A stretch of 64,000 nucleotides of DNA from Cornus controversa (lineage: Eukaryota; Streptophyta; Magnoliopsida; Cornales; Cornaceae): the NCBI GenBank assembly GCA_026545225.1, contig CM048848.1:19880806-19944805 (forward strand), written 5' to 3'. This document shows positions 1-12,451 of this stretch, one piece after another (within the stretch, counting starts at the first letter, position 1; each line of letters begins with the position of its first letter). The notes beneath the pieces are model-generated. The model saw only the letters and a list, made by a program, of their open reading frames with translations, was not told the origin of the DNA and did not search any database. The position numbers and the translations under genes are program-made.

Positions 1-79
1 CTATCCTAGAACAAGGATGTGAGAAGAATTTTCCCTCATATTTTTTCTATAAAAAATTCTCTTATATTTTTCTATAAAG

Positions 80-600
80 ATTCTACTCATATCTGGGATA
101 CCCCGTCCGCCCCATACTCGTTGGTATATCAAAGCTAGTGTTGGATTGGGATTTGATTCAATAACTAATGACTTCAAGGTTGTACAAATCGTGCGTTGTA
201 AATCGTATGGTGCCTACAGGAAGGGTTGCCAAGTTGAGATATACAGCTTAAATACCAATTCTTGGAGAAAATTAGATATCAGTGTACCAGCTAAAATAAG
301 GTACCAATCCTGGAGCTCAGTATGTACCAACAATAGGATCATCTGTTGGTGGGCTGTGCTCAAAGATGTGGGTGGCGTCATCCTTTCATTTGATGTGCCT
401 GATGAAGTCTTCTTAATCACACTAGTGCCATCATATTATGGAGCTTTTGTGGGAAAGGATAGGTTTACAAGGGCTATTGTGCCTTTCGATGACTCCACTG
501 CACTGATTGTTTATACTCCACAACTCTGGAAAGTTGTTCCTCTACAAGCATGGTATCCAAGAAATCAAGTATCTTAGAATTCAAACAAAATTCAATATCT
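80..600 (+). pseudogene. Truncated F-box-associated domain gene copy
   Basis: The open frame 146-577 encodes the F-box-associated (substrate-binding) part of a plant F-box protein, with motifs such as GFDSITNDFKVVQIV, EIYSLNTNSWRKLD and GGVILSFDVPDEVF. It is a close copy of the gene at 20,220-21,511; similarity begins near position 86 and lacks the whole F-box end. Compared with that copy, about 145 bases are missing near 525, so the reading joins VYTPQ directly to a late segment (LWKVVPL) and stops early. F-box proteins are substrate adaptors of SCF ubiquitin ligases; without the F-box this copy cannot join Skp1. I read it as a dead duplicate. Confidence 0.85.
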
Positions 601-1560
601 CTTATGTCCTCGGTTACAAGGAAAGCTTAATTTCAGTCAATGGAGGAAGAAATGTGTTACAAGAACAAACCATGGAGTGATGTAGTTATGAACAGCTGTT
701 TTATTTGTTTGCCAACTCCATTTGAAGCTAGCTATATCAAAGGGATTCCAACTCCAGTTACAGAGTATTTCCTATACTCCACATTTTTCAAAAATACTCA
801 TTTTTTACTTTGAAATAATTCTAATAATTCTGGTCTAATCGACTCTTAAAGATAGACTCTTTTGCACTTTGTCTGTTGCTAATACTCCTCCAAACAGAGA
901 AGCCCTTGGATATTCGAATATGCCACTCGATATATCTCTAGATCTTTTCGATATCTTGGCATCTGTGTTGGTGTCTCTTTTGCATTCTCAGCTGTTCATG
1001 AAGGGGTCATCCATAGTGAGTGCTCCTTTGTTGGCTATTCTTGCTATTTTGATTTTCATGTTGATCTGCTATTGTGGGGTATGCCCCAGGTAGGATGTCT
1101 AGATACTTTTTTTTTTCATTGCAAATACAACCTTTTTAAATTAGTAAAAGATAAAAGAATTTTCAGAATTATATTTAGACATTACTCACTCTAGGAGGAA
1201 AAGACACTATATGTTGGTTGCTTAATTGACTGTCTTAATTCTATGTTAGTGATAATAATCCCATAAAAAATTGGTTCATATAGTATATTAGCTACATCAG
1301 AGTATTGAAAAACCGTTGTATCTTTATGTTGAGATCATGTTTAACAGTCTCTAGGTCGTGCCTATTCAAATAAGAAAGAAGGATATACGATGGTCCATGA
1401 GCCCATGAGCTTGTTTGCCCAAGTTTTAATGTCAAAAGAAACATCTGGGGACGTTTTAGTCCATCCTCTATTACAAGGGCATTTTGAGTATTTCTACAGC
1501 CATTTAATCATTCCTAAGTATGAATTACATTGTTGTATCACATTCTTATCATGACAGCCC
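601..1560. repeat. Duplicated 3' flank of the F-box gene
   Basis: This stretch matches 21,512-22,562 closely and is part of the same segmental duplication as the F-box fragment. Around 1,140-1,176 it lacks about 160 bases present at 22,010-22,177. No convincing gene is seen; the short frame at 869-1,093 is present in both copies only because the DNA is duplicated. Confidence 0.75.
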
Positions 1561-1563
1561 CCT

Positions 1564-3975
1564 CATATTGAGAATTAGCACTAAAACCTTGAGGGTCATT
1601 TTTGGAATTTCACTAAGTAAGGCCTTGTTTGGCTGAATGATATTATTTATATGTTCATTACATGAGTATTAATTTAGCTACAATGCATTTTTAAATTTAG
1701 TTCAATACGTATTCGTAATGTACACACTAACAGCCTATTTAAGGCCTTGTTTGGCATTAAGTGTGTGAGCAATTGGATAGGGAGCTCCAGCTGAGTGACA
1801 AGTGTCCTTGTGAGGCTGCAAGTGCTCCAAATGTCTAGAATGATCTACTGATGTAGAAGATACCATAGTGCCCTCAGCTGTCCTTACATTAATATACAAG
1901 AATATGGAATATTCAATGGGGAGCCTTGCCATTTCAAGGAAGAGCCAATGATTGGCCATTTTTGAAATCAGCAAAAGGACAAGTTGGCAGCTGTCAACCT
2001 TATCCTCTCACGGCCGTTTGAATGGCTCCTATGAAGCTATATGTATAGCTCTGTCCATGCAGCTGTGTGTGCTTCAAGTGAGAGAAAAAGTGAGAAATTA
2101 ATAGAAAAGGAGCAACACCATTTGAGAAGATAGTGAAAGCTTAAATGTACGAATTCTAGACAGCTTCAAGCCTAACATTTGAGCCCAGAAATTGCTTCAA
2201 CTGAGGTCAGTTGAGGAGCACAAACTGTAGCTGACTCTGCTGGTTTCATGGATGTCTTTGAAGATCTTTGAGCTTATGTCCTGATTCATTAAATCACTGT
2301 GAGTATTTTCTTTGGCTTTATGAATTTAAATTAGGCAAGATTAAATCTGTTATGATACATTAAGATCATCCTAAGTTGAGATATGCAGCCACAGCCTTAT
2401 TATGCTTTCTATATACTGAACTTCAATCTAAATGTACTGTTCATATCTGCTTAATTCAAGGTTAAACTGCTATTTTTATATGAGCTAAAGGTTTGCATCC
2501 ATCATTGATTTCAACAAGTGTGTTTTGTTGATTTATATTAACAAACTTAGTTTTAAGATGAATATGAGCCTGCACACATGTCTTGGCATTCAAACCTCTA
2601 TTTTGAGCTGTTAGTTACTGTTAAAATGTTTATTAGAGGTCTGGTTCATCATTGCCCAATCTGAGATGTATTCTTGATGATTACAACATGCTACATCTGA
2701 TATATTGAGTATTTTCCATCTCATATTCACTAAAATCCATGACCACACCACTGACAAGCTTACCTAACGATTGCTGCTGCATTGTTCACTAATAGAAATG
2801 ACCACAACCACTGTCAGGTTACTCTAATTAGCTTCTGGACTAACATGGGTGATTTAGGCAAGTTTCAAACATCATGTATGATCTGTTGAACATTTGCTTG
2901 AAGGTAGTTTAAGGCTGTGACTGAAATTGATATTCTTTCTGCTAAGTTACTGTTCATTGCTGATATAATTTCTTGTTACTGTCAACCATATAAAAAAGGA
3001 AGCAAATATGTTTCATTTGATTTCTACACTAATATGAGCTATCTTAGCAAGTGTAAAATGTATTTTATGACCAGTTAATGCTAGCTAAAAGTATGATTTA
3101 AAGGCTGCATTATTTTCTGTTCATCAGCATCACAACCCTTGCACTATATTTGCTGTCCAAAGATTCTGATTTTGTCAAAAATGATTATGCTAATAGTTGA
3201 TTTGTCTCTATCAAGTCTAACAAGTGTAACTCTTCATATTTAGTCTGTTTGTGCTTGTTGGAGGATGGTTTTGTAGCATCATTGAATTTTGACCTCTTGA
3301 TACCTGATTTCGTATATTATAATTGCTTTCATCCATTTCAAGAAAAGGCATATCTTATTATCTTGGTTCTGACTGCTATTAGAACACAAGCAAGGATATA
3401 TGATCTTTATAAGGTGTTTGTGAAGCGTTTAAGGCAGCTCCTATCTCTGCATCTATATCTACACCTCAGAAAACTGAATTCCAAATTTTGAATTCCACAT
3501 TGCTGAATACTTAATTCCAAATTTTGAATTCCATATTGCTAAAAGCTGAATTCTGAATTTTGAATTCCATATTGCTGAAAACTGAATTCCAAATTTTGAA
3601 TTCCACATTGCTGAATACTGAATTCTACATTGCTGAATACTGAATTCTGATTTTTGGATTCCATATTGCTGAATGCTGAGTTGTGATTTTTTGAACTCTA
3701 TATTTGCTGAAAATCCATGCGGACTTTGGTTTCTTTGAGTGAATATTGATTTACTTCCATGCTTTATATTTGTTCTACTCTAGCTATATTCTTGTCAATA
3801 TTAAGAACAGGTACAATGCCTAAAATATCATAAAAAGCTTTTAAAGAGAATATACTATGCTAAACGGAAGTCTAAATGGCTGAAAAAGGGGTTTCATTGA
3901 AAGAGCAGGCTTCTACAGCTTACCTGTAGCTACACTCAAGGGTGTACATATTGAAGCCTATCACTGCTGGAGTTC
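1564..3975. repeat. Dispersed block A, copy A1
   Basis: First copy of a roughly 2.4-kb repeat found again at 10,246-13,435 plus 17,290-17,562 and at 22,563-24,593. It starts near CATATTGAGAATTAGCAC, carries two direct copies of AAGGCCTTGTTTGGC (near 1,619 and 1,740) and ends after a GAATTC-rich minisatellite. A1 alone keeps about 180 bases at roughly 2,180-2,350 that are absent from the other two copies. There are no transposase or polymerase motifs, so the class is unknown; a non-autonomous mobile element is possible. Confidence 0.8.
3468..3700. repeat. GAATTC-rich minisatellite, array 1
   Basis: Six to seven imperfect units of about 36-38 bases, each with the pattern GAATTCCAAATTTTGAATTC followed by CA(C/T)ATTGCTGAATACT. 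Units differ by point changes and small gaps. Arrays at 13,166-13,435 and 24,301-24,517 sit at the same place in the other A copies. Confidence 0.85.
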
Positions 3976-4526
3976 AAGGGTCATTATCTATCAAGAATTC
4001 AAGTGGTCGTGTCATCATCAAGCAGGACTTTAAAGACTGACAGTCAAAGCTTGAAGAGTTGCTGTTTATTATATCGAACTGACTCCACATTCACTATGTA
4101 TAGTCCAAGTAGAGGGATACTTTGGACAGGGGGAGTGTGAGTGATTGTGGTGAGAATGGTGAGAGATAGCTTGGGCTTTGGGAAGCCTGGGCTTGGTTGA
4201 GAGCGAAAAAGCTGTTGTGAGGATTAGTGAGAGTGGTTCACGCCTACGGAGGCTATGAACTGGGTTGAGAGCTGGAGTGACTATGTGGTGAGTTGGCTGA
4301 GTGAGAGAGTGATTGGAAGATTACTGTACTACCCTTTTAGACATAGTGGAGATCAATTCAGGCCTGAGGGCCAAGAGGTTTTTTACCCCACATTAGGGTT
4401 TTCCACTATAAATCAATGTGTCAAGTTTTATGGATTGTGTGTGCCATACTTAAAGCATTAAAGACTAAAATTGGACAGTGCATATTCACCCCCTCCCCCT
4501 CTAAGTTCTTCAATATACTTAAAACA
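3976..4526 (+). other. Possible Copia-type polypurine tract and LTR remnant
   Basis: After block A the sequence contains the purine-rich run GGACAGGGGGAGTGTGAG at 4,125-4,142. This resembles the tract in front of a Copia 3' LTR, and a TATA-like CACTATAAATCA follows near 4,402. The pyrimidine-rich TTCACCCCCTCCCCCTCTAAG near 4,484 is the complement of the purine motif that starts block B. There is no second LTR and no protein motif, so this is a weak call. Confidence 0.3.
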
Positions 4527-4645
4527 GGCGGGGTCTGGAATAGTCAGATGTACGCAACCTTACCTCCGCATGGAGATGTTGTTTCCGCTTTCAAACCCGT
4601 GATCTCCAGGTTACACGGTTGCTCCATGGTCCACCTCAAGGATAT
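4527..4645 (-). mobile_element. Au/TS-like tRNA-derived SINE remnant
   Basis: Read on the minus strand, this contains a box-B-like CACGGGTTTGAAAGC, then GGTAAGGTTGCGTACATC and CCAGACCCCGCC. This order matches the conserved end of the widespread plant Au SINE family. Such elements are transcribed by RNA polymerase III and moved by LINE machinery. Box A is weak and no target duplication was seen. Confidence 0.6.
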
Positions 4646-5184
4646 AATTAACGTTGCACTATTATCAGAACTATCCACTCTAGCATATTGTCAGGGAGTG
4701 TCAAGCAAGATCAGTTTCACTTAATATCCATCAAAAAAAGGATAAAGTATTGAGCATAAAAGATTTAGTTTGTAGTTTGCTTGGTGATCTTGAGTCCCAT
4801 TAGTTTATAGATTGTTCGGACATTTTAAAATGAGTGTTCCCTTTCATTTTAATCACTTACTAGTTAGAATTTGCTTATTGGCAAAACGTCCATATTGGAA
4901 AATCACTAGACTGGGTTTTAAAACTACCTTATTGACTACAATTCTCTCTCTTTACTGATTATTATTTCTTTTTTCAGATAATATCCATCAAATAAGACAT
5001 TTACACCTTTTTTTTCTTCTTTTTAATTTTTAATTTTATTTTTATTTCTATTTTTGAAAATTATTTCTATTGTGAACAGGAACAACCCATGAGTTCACAA
5101 GGATTGAAAAAGAACAACCCATCATGGGAGGAACGAAGAACATTTGATAGATTGTTTCCTAAAATCTATAATTAAATGTTAGTC
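4646..5184. other. Intergenic, nothing recognised
   Basis: AT-rich sequence with homopolymer T runs near 5,010. No gene, RNA or repeat boundary that I can support. Confidence 0.5.
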
Positions 5185-7436
5185 ATTGGTTTAGGAGCTT
5201 TCTAGCTTACTGCTGCCAATATCCATTACATAAACTCAGAACTTTTGCAGCGATAGTGGAAGCCATTGGTAATAATTCTTGGACTACAACAAATGCATTT
5301 ACAGTATTAATAAATGAAGAAAGAGTATCCAACTTAGTTAGTGCTAAAAGTTCATGAGTATTAGAAATTTTTTTTCTATAAACGCATGTTTTGGGTCAAT
5401 CACCTTCATGAGCCTTCCATACTTAATCGTTTGCCTCACCCATCCTACAATATGGTTGTACCCATTCTCTTGGGCTACATTGAGGAGGAACCATATGTAC
5501 TCTTCCGTGTCGGTAATTCCAGCAAAACAATCCCATAGTTGTAGACATCCGCCTTTTCATTAATCTCTAGATTCATCAACCATTCTGGGGCTAGATACCC
5601 TCTAGTTGTGAGTTGCGCGGTGAAGAAGCGGATGCAAAAGTTATATTTAAAACCTAGAGGGGGTGATTAAGTTTACTCGCTTTTTGCTTAATCTTTCAAA
5701 TTATCCAAATTTAAATCCAATTAAAATCTAAGCAATCTCACAAAGCAAATAAATAAATAAAGTGCAGTAAAGTAAACGAATGCACCTGATATACGTGGAA
5801 AACCTAGATCGGGAAAAAATCACGAGTGAGGCTGTGTAACCCTGGAGAACCAAATCCACTATCGTCAAAGCAAAGTACAACAGTCTCTGTCCCAAACTCA
5901 CACCCACTTCACTCTGACAAAAACTTAATGCAGAACACCTGAGGTTTACTCTTGCGACTCCCTTGTCCAATTGCAGCAGACTTCCGGCTAACGTCACAAT
6001 CCTTGTAGAAGGATAACTGGAAGAACACGAACACTCAACAAGTATTTTGTCTCCTTCGTAGTGCGATCTTCTTCTCCTTCCTCACCAACGAACATTTGTA
6101 GAAGAAACGAATCCAGTAACTTGATCAAGAATAAATCTTTGAAGCAATATTCGAACAGTTGATCAAGCAAATAGGGACATCCTAAATCACTCAGTGAATA
6201 TGTGCTATAATCGTCGAATGTTGCACATTTAAGCCTCTTTAATTGCATATGTTAATTACTTAATTGTGTTTACTTTGGTATTTTTATGTTATTTTCTTGC
6301 TTTTGCTGATTTCAGGAATTTCCCCGCAAATTCAATCAATTCAGATTATTTAGCGCTTCAATAAGAGAAAAGGTACATCAAAGATCCATTGGGTAATTTT
6401 ATATTGAAGATCCAACATAAATGGACTGAATAAGTGGACCAAAAATGAGTTTAAATGAAGAAAATGAGCATGGGTCTATTCACATTGAAGATTGGGCCAA
6501 TTCAAGCCCAGAAAGTTCTCAACCCATTTTGGTATTCTGGCCATAACTTCATATTTGGCTGACAAAATGGCCCAAACTTCAAAAGGGTTGAAGAAAATTC
6601 AATTCTGGAACTTTTTATATTTCTCAAACATTTCCTGAAATGGACGTTTAATATACCTTTCTGCCACAAAGGCGCAGGTGCGCCCTTCAGGGGTGCAGAT
6701 ATGCCTCTATGTGTGCAAATGTATACTCTATGGGCACAAATGCACCCTCTAAGGGCATACGTGCATCCTCCATGGGCGCAGATGCCCTTTTGGATCGTGA
6801 TTAAAAAGGAGAGAAAGGGTGGATTTTTAGGGGTATTCTGGAGCAGAGAGAGATATATAGAGGTGATTTTGTGACAATTATGGGAGGAGCCAAGGCGTGA
6901 AGATGGCGATATCATCATCATTCAAGTCTACAATTCCGATCATGAGCTGCTATACATCATTCCAGGGAAGTGATGTAACCCTAACCTTACTTTCAATGTT
7001 GTAATCGTATTTTAATTTGCGGACGCTCTAGCTTATGCATTGATTGTATAACTAGGACAGAAATAAAATTTGTACCATTAATTTTGATTTTGATGGATAA
7101 ATTCTTTGGATAATTACTCTTGTTCTTGTTGAATGAATGTAAGATTGTATTGATTAGGGTTTCTTTTCAACTTCTGTGATTTTGTTGAGCATAGAGCTTT
7201 CGTGTTTTGGAACGTTGAGTACATAGATGAGTGATTGATGAGAGAGAGAGAGGGAGATGAGTGATGTGAGAAGTTTTTGTGGTTCGCTGGTGGTCGCCGG
7301 AGGAGAGCGTTGCTTCAAAGACGAACTGGATAGAGAAAGAGAGAGAATGAGTTATCGAACTAGAGATAGAGAATAGGTTGACTGTAAAATTGAAAGTTGA
7401 TTTATTGGGGTAATTTGACATTTTGAGGGTAATAAG
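5185..7436. repeat. Dispersed block B, copy B1
   Basis: First of four copies (others at 8,112-10,245, 17,563-19,438 and 24,594-25,190). Near 5,653 it carries the motif AAACCTAGAGGGGGTGATTAA, common in plant non-coding repeats. A section resembling an LTR or untranslated leader follows from about 6,240 (TTTAATTGCATATGTTAATT), then a minisatellite at 6,663-6,795 and a GA-rich stretch near 7,240. Minus-strand frames of 84-139 codons recur in the copies but are rich in Ser and Thr and carry no domain; I take them as chance. Probably LTR-retrotransposon-derived, class not established. Confidence 0.7.
6663..6795. repeat. GCGCAG-type minisatellite, array 1
   Basis: About four imperfect units of roughly 30 bases built on GGGCGCAGATGCCCCTCTA-like sequence (GGCGCAGGTGCGCCC, GGTGCAGATATGCCTC, GGGCACAAATGCACCCTC, GGGCGCAGATGCCC). 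It is GC-rich against an AT-rich background. Arrays occur at the same place in B2, B3 and B4. Confidence 0.75.
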
Positions 7437-7930
7437 ATAATATTATAAAGAGGTGGTGAGGGTTAACTTAGACAATCTATATAGATGAAAAGTGAAAGTT
7501 GACGTATTTGTAAATACTTTGGTTAAGTTGATATTTGATGCAAAATTTTTTGGTATTTGGTGTATTGTAGTTTTGACTCCCTAACTAGACAAAAATTAAA
7601 ATTTTTCTTTATTTGGTATTTGAAATTTTCCTTTATTTATAATAGATGACAACTAATGTCTCAAGGGACGTCTCTTAACAAACAAGAGTCCTAGTTGGAT
7701 CCCAATTCAAGTGTTAGTGTTGACTCACTTTAGGAATCCTAAGTTGAATTGCACTTGAATTTAAAGTTGATAAAAATTTGGTACAACTATGTATATTGCT
7801 ACTATACTAATCACAAATTACATAGGACATGGGACTCCCCCGAAGGATCAACCTCCTTCAAACCGCCTATATTTTTACCATATTTAATAATTCATTCTTC
7901 TTTCTTCTCTTTAATTTTCACGTCTCCTGA
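7437..7930. repeat. Copy of the F-box gene upstream region
   Basis: Matches 19,439-19,952, the sequence directly upstream of the F-box gene at 20,220. The match stops abruptly at TTCACGTCTCCTG (7,917-7,929). Here the F-box coding region is missing and a piece of block A follows instead. Confidence 0.75.
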
Positions 7931-8111
7931 TTTTGTATATTATAAATGCCTTCATCCATTTCAAGAAAAGGCATATCTTATTATCTTGGTTTCTGACTGC
8001 TATTAGAACACAAGCAAGGATTTATGATCTTTATAAGGTGTTTGTGAAGTGTTTAAGGCAGCTCCTATCTCTGCATCTATATCTGCACCTCTGAAAACTG
8101 AATTCCATATT
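7931..8111. repeat. Short piece of block A
   Basis: ATTTTGTATATTATAAATGCC onwards matches block A around 3,306-3,490 and 24,142-24,320, including the first GAATTCCATATTG of the minisatellite. It bridges the F-box upstream copy and block B2, so it marks a rearrangement junction on both sides. Confidence 0.75.
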
Positions 8112-10245
8112 GGTTGAGGAGCTTTCTAGCTTACTGCTACCAATATCATTTACATCAACTCAGAACTTTTGCCTCTATAGTGGAAGCCAATGGTAATAAT
8201 TCTTGGACTACAACAAATGCATTTTTAGTATTAATAAATGAAGAAAGAGTTTTGAACTTAGTTGGTGCTAAAAGTTCATAAGTACTAGAAAAATATTTTC
8301 AATAAACGTATGGCTGTACCCATTCTCTTGGGTGCATTGAGGAGGAACCATATGTACTCTTCCGTGTCGGTAATTCCAGCAGAACAATCCCATAGTTGCT
8401 GACATCTGCCTTTTCATTAATCTCTAGATTCATCAACCATTCTAGGGCGAGACACCCTCTAGTTGTGAGTTGCGCGGTACAGAAGCGAATGCGAAAGTTA
8501 TATTTAAAACCTAGAGGGGGTGATTAAGTTTACTCGCTTTTTGCTTAATCTTTTAAATTATCCAAATTTAAAACCAATTAAAATCTAAGCAATCTCACAA
8601 AGCAAGTAAATAAATAAAGTGCAGTAAAGTAAATGAATGCACCAGATATACGTGAAAAACCCAGATCGGAAAAAAATCACGGGTGAGGCTGTGTAACCCC
8701 GGAGAACCAAATCCACTATCGTCAAAGCAAAGTACAACACACTCTGTCCCAAACTCACACCCACTGCACTTTGACAAGAACTTAATGCGGAACACCTCAG
8801 GCTTACTCTTGCGACTCCCTTGTTCAATTGCTATAGACTCCCGGCTAACGTCTCAATCCTTGCAGAAGGGTAACTGGAAGAACACGAACTCAACAAGTAT
8901 TTTGTCCCCTTCGTAGTGCGATCTTCTTCTCCTTCCTCACCAATGAACATTTGTAGAAGAAACGAATCCTGTAACTTGATCAAGAATAAATCTTTGAAGC
9001 AGTCTTTGAACAGTTGATCAAGCAAATAGAGACATCCTAAATCACTCAGTGAATATGTGTGACAAGCGCCGAATGTTGCACATTTAAGCCTCTTTAATTG
9101 CATATGTTAATTCTTTAATTGTGTTTACTTTGGTATTTTTATGTTATTCTCTTGCTCTTGTTGATTTCAAGATTTTTTCCGCAAATTCAATCAATTCAGA
9201 TTATTTAGCGCTTCAATAAGAGAGAAGATACATCAAAGATCCATTGGGCAATTTTATATTGAAGATCCAAGTTAAATGGACTGAAGAAGTGGGTCAGAAA
9301 TGAGTTTAAATGAAGAAAATGAGCGTGGGCCTATTCACATTGAAGACTAGGCTAATTCAGGCCCAGAAAGTTCTGAACCCATTTTGGTATTCTTGTCATA
9401 ACTTCATATTCGATTGTTAAAATGGCCCAAACTTCAAGAGGGTTAAAGAAAATTCAATTCTAGAACTTTTCATATTTCGCAAACATTTCCTAAAACGGAC
9501 GTTTAATATACCTTTCTGCCACAAAGGTGCAGGTGTGCCCTCTAGGGGCGCAGATGTGCCTCTATTTGCTCAGATATACACTTTATGGGCGCAGATACGG
9601 CCTCTAAGGGCACAGGTGCAGCCTCCATGGGCGCAGATGCCCCTTTGGGGTGACAGATGCCCCTCTCAACCTGGATTGTGATTAAAAAGGAGAGGAAGGG
9701 TGGATTTTTAGGGTTGGAGCAAGGAAAGATATACAAAGGCGATTTTGTGACAATTACGGGAGGAGCCAGGGTGTGAAGATGACGATATCTTCATCATTCA
9801 AGTCTGCAATTTCGATCATTTTAATTTGGGGACGCTCTAATTTATGCATTGATTGTATAACTAGGATAGAAATAAAAGTTGTACCATTAATTTTGATTTT
9901 GATGGATAAATTCTTTGGATAATTACTCTTGTTCTTGTATAATGAATGTAAGATTGCATTGATTAGGTTTCTTTTCAACTTCTGTGATTTTGTTGAGTGT
10001 AGAGCTTTCGTGTTTTGGATCGTTGAGTACAGAGATGAGTGAGTGATGAGAGAGAGAGAGAGAGATGAGTGATGTGAGAAGTTTTTGTGATTCGCCAGTG
10101 GTCGCCGGAGAAGAGCGTTTCTTCAAAGACGAACTGAATAGAGAAAGAGAGAGAGTTGACGAACTAGAGATAAAGAATAGGTTGACTGTAAAATTGAAAG
10201 TTGATTTATTGGGGTAATTTGACATTTTGAGGGTAATAAGGTAAT
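8112..10245. repeat. Dispersed block B, copy B2
   Basis: Matches B1 from GAGGAGCTTTCTAGCTTACTG onward, with the same AAACCTAGAGGGGGTGATTAA motif near 8,508, minisatellite and GA-rich tract. Its 3' end passes directly into block A copy A2 at about 10,246 (GGTAATATCATATTGAG), which places the A/B junction precisely. Confidence 0.75.
9523..9662. repeat. GCGCAG-type minisatellite, array 2
   Basis: Same roughly 30-base unit as at 6,663, here about five units, ending in GGGGTGACAGATGCCCCTC. Confidence 0.75.
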
Positions 10246-11935
10246 ATCATATTGAGAATTAGCACTAAAACCTCGAGGGTCATTTTTGGAATTTCACTAA
10301 GTAAGGCCTTGTTTGGCTGAATGATATTATTTATATGTTCATTACATGAGTATTAATTTAGCTACAATGCATTTTTAAATTTAGTTCAATACGTATTCGT
10401 AATGTACACACTAACAGCCTATTTAAGGCCTTGTTTGGCAGTAAGTGTGTGAGCAATTGGATAGGGAGCTCCAGCTGAGTGACAAGTGTCCTTGTGAGGC
10501 TGCAAGTGCTCCAAATGTCTAGAATGATCTACTGATGTAGAAGATACCATAGTGCCCTCAGCTGTCCTTACATTAATATACAAGAATATGGAATATTCTA
10601 TGGGGAGCCTTGCCATTTCAAGGAAGAGCCAATGATTGGCCATTTTTGAAATCAGCAAAAGGACAAGTTGGCAGCTGTCAACCTTATCCTCTCACAGCCG
10701 TTTGAATGGCTCCTACGCAGCTATATGTACAGCTCTGTCCATTGCAGCCGTGTGAGCTTCAAGTGAGAGAAAAAGTGAGAAACTAACAGAAAAGGAGCAG
10801 CACCATTTGAGAAGACAGAGAGAGCTTAAATGTACGAATTCTTGACAGCTTCAAGCCTAACATTTCAGTTATGATACATTAAGTTCATCCTAAGTTGAGA
10901 TATGCAGCCACAGCCTTATTGAGCTTTCTATATACTGAACTTCAGTCTAAATGTACTGTTCATATCTGCTTAATTCAAGGTTAAACTGCTATTTTTATAT
11001 GAGCTAAAGGTTTGCATCCATCTTTGATTGCAACAAATGTGTTTGGTTGATTTATATTAACAAACTCAGTTTTAAGATGAATATGAGCCTGCACACATTT
11101 CTTGGCTTTCAAACCTCTAGTTTGAGCTTTTAGTTACTGTTAAAATGTTTCTTAGAGATCTGGTTCATCATTGCCCAATCTGAAATGTATTATTGATGAT
11201 TAAAACATGCTACATCTGATATATTGAGTATTTTCTATCTCATATTCACTAAAATCCATGACCACACCACTGACAAGCTTACCTAACGATTGCTGCTGCA
11301 TTGCTCACTAATAGAAATGACCACAACCACTGTCAGGTTACTCTAATTAGCTTCTGGACTAACATGGGTGATTTAGGCAAGTTTCAAACATCATGTATGA
11401 TCTGTTGGACATTTTCTTGAAGGTAGTTTAAGGCTGTGACGACTGAAATTGATATTCTTTCTGCTAAGTTACTGTTCATTGCTGATATAATTTCTTGTTA
11501 CTGTCAACCATATAAAAAAGGAAGCAAATCTGTTTCATTTGATTTCTACACTAATATGAGCTATCTTAGCAAGTGTAAAATATATTTTATGACCAGGAAA
11601 TGCTAGCTAAAAGTATGATTTAAAGGCTGCAATATTTTCCATTCATCAGCATCACAAACTATATTTGCTGTTCAAAGATTCTGATTTTGTGAAAAATGAT
11701 TATGCTAATAGTTGATTTGTCTCTATCAAGTCTAACAAGTGTAATTCTTCATATTTAGTCTGTTTGTGCTTGTCGGAGGATGGTTTTGTAGAATCCTCGA
11801 ATTTTGACTTCTTCAAACCTGATTTTGTATATTATGATTGCTTTCATCCATTTCAAGAAAAGGCATATCTTATTATCTTGGTTTCTGACTGCTATTAGAA
11901 TACAAGCAAGGATATATGATCTTTATAAGGTGTTT
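10246..11935. repeat. Dispersed block A, copy A2 (5' part)
   Basis: Closely matches A3 (22,563 onward) and shares with it the absence of about 180 bases found in A1 near 2,180-2,350. It breaks off at AAGGTGTTTTG (11,928-11,938), where a second, overlapping piece of block A restarts. Confidence 0.75.
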
Positions 11936-12451
11936 TGTTGATTTACATTAACAAAGTCAGTTTAAAGATGAATATGAGCCTCCACGCATTTCTTGGCATT
12001 CAAACCTCTATTTTGAGCTGTTAGTTACTGTTAAAATGTTTCTTAGAGGTCTGGTTCATCATTGCCTAATCTGAAATGTATTCTTGATGATTACAACATG
12101 CTACATCTGATATATTGAGTATTTTCCATCTCATATTCACTGAAATCCATGACTACACCACTGACATGCTTACCTAATGATTGCTGAGGTTACTCTAATT
12201 AGCTTCTGGGCTAACATGGGTGATTTAGGCAAGTTTCAAACATCATGTATGATCTGTTGAACATTTGCTTGAAGGTAGTTTAAGGCTGTGATTGAAATTG
12301 ATATTCTTTCTGCGAAGTTACTGTTCATTGCTGATATAATTTCTTGTTATTGTCAACCATATAAAAAAAGAAGCAAATCTGTTTCATTTGATTTCTACAC
12401 TAATATGAGCTATCTTAGCAAGTGTAAAATGTATTTTATGACCAGTTAATT

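Noticed and set aside
1618..1755. AAGGCCTTGTTTGGC pair considered as transposon terminal inverted repeats
   Set aside because: The two copies are direct, not inverted, and no inverse copy was found at the other end of block A.
1735..1974. Minus-strand 79-codon frame found in A1 and again in A2 and closely in A3
   Set aside because: Conservation reflects DNA duplication of block A, not selection; no domain, and A3 carries a frame change.
7167..7421. Minus-strand MSNYPNKSTF frame repeated in B1 and B2
   Set aside because: Low-complexity Ser/Thr/His content over a GA-rich tract and frame breaks in the copies; better read as non-coding repeat.
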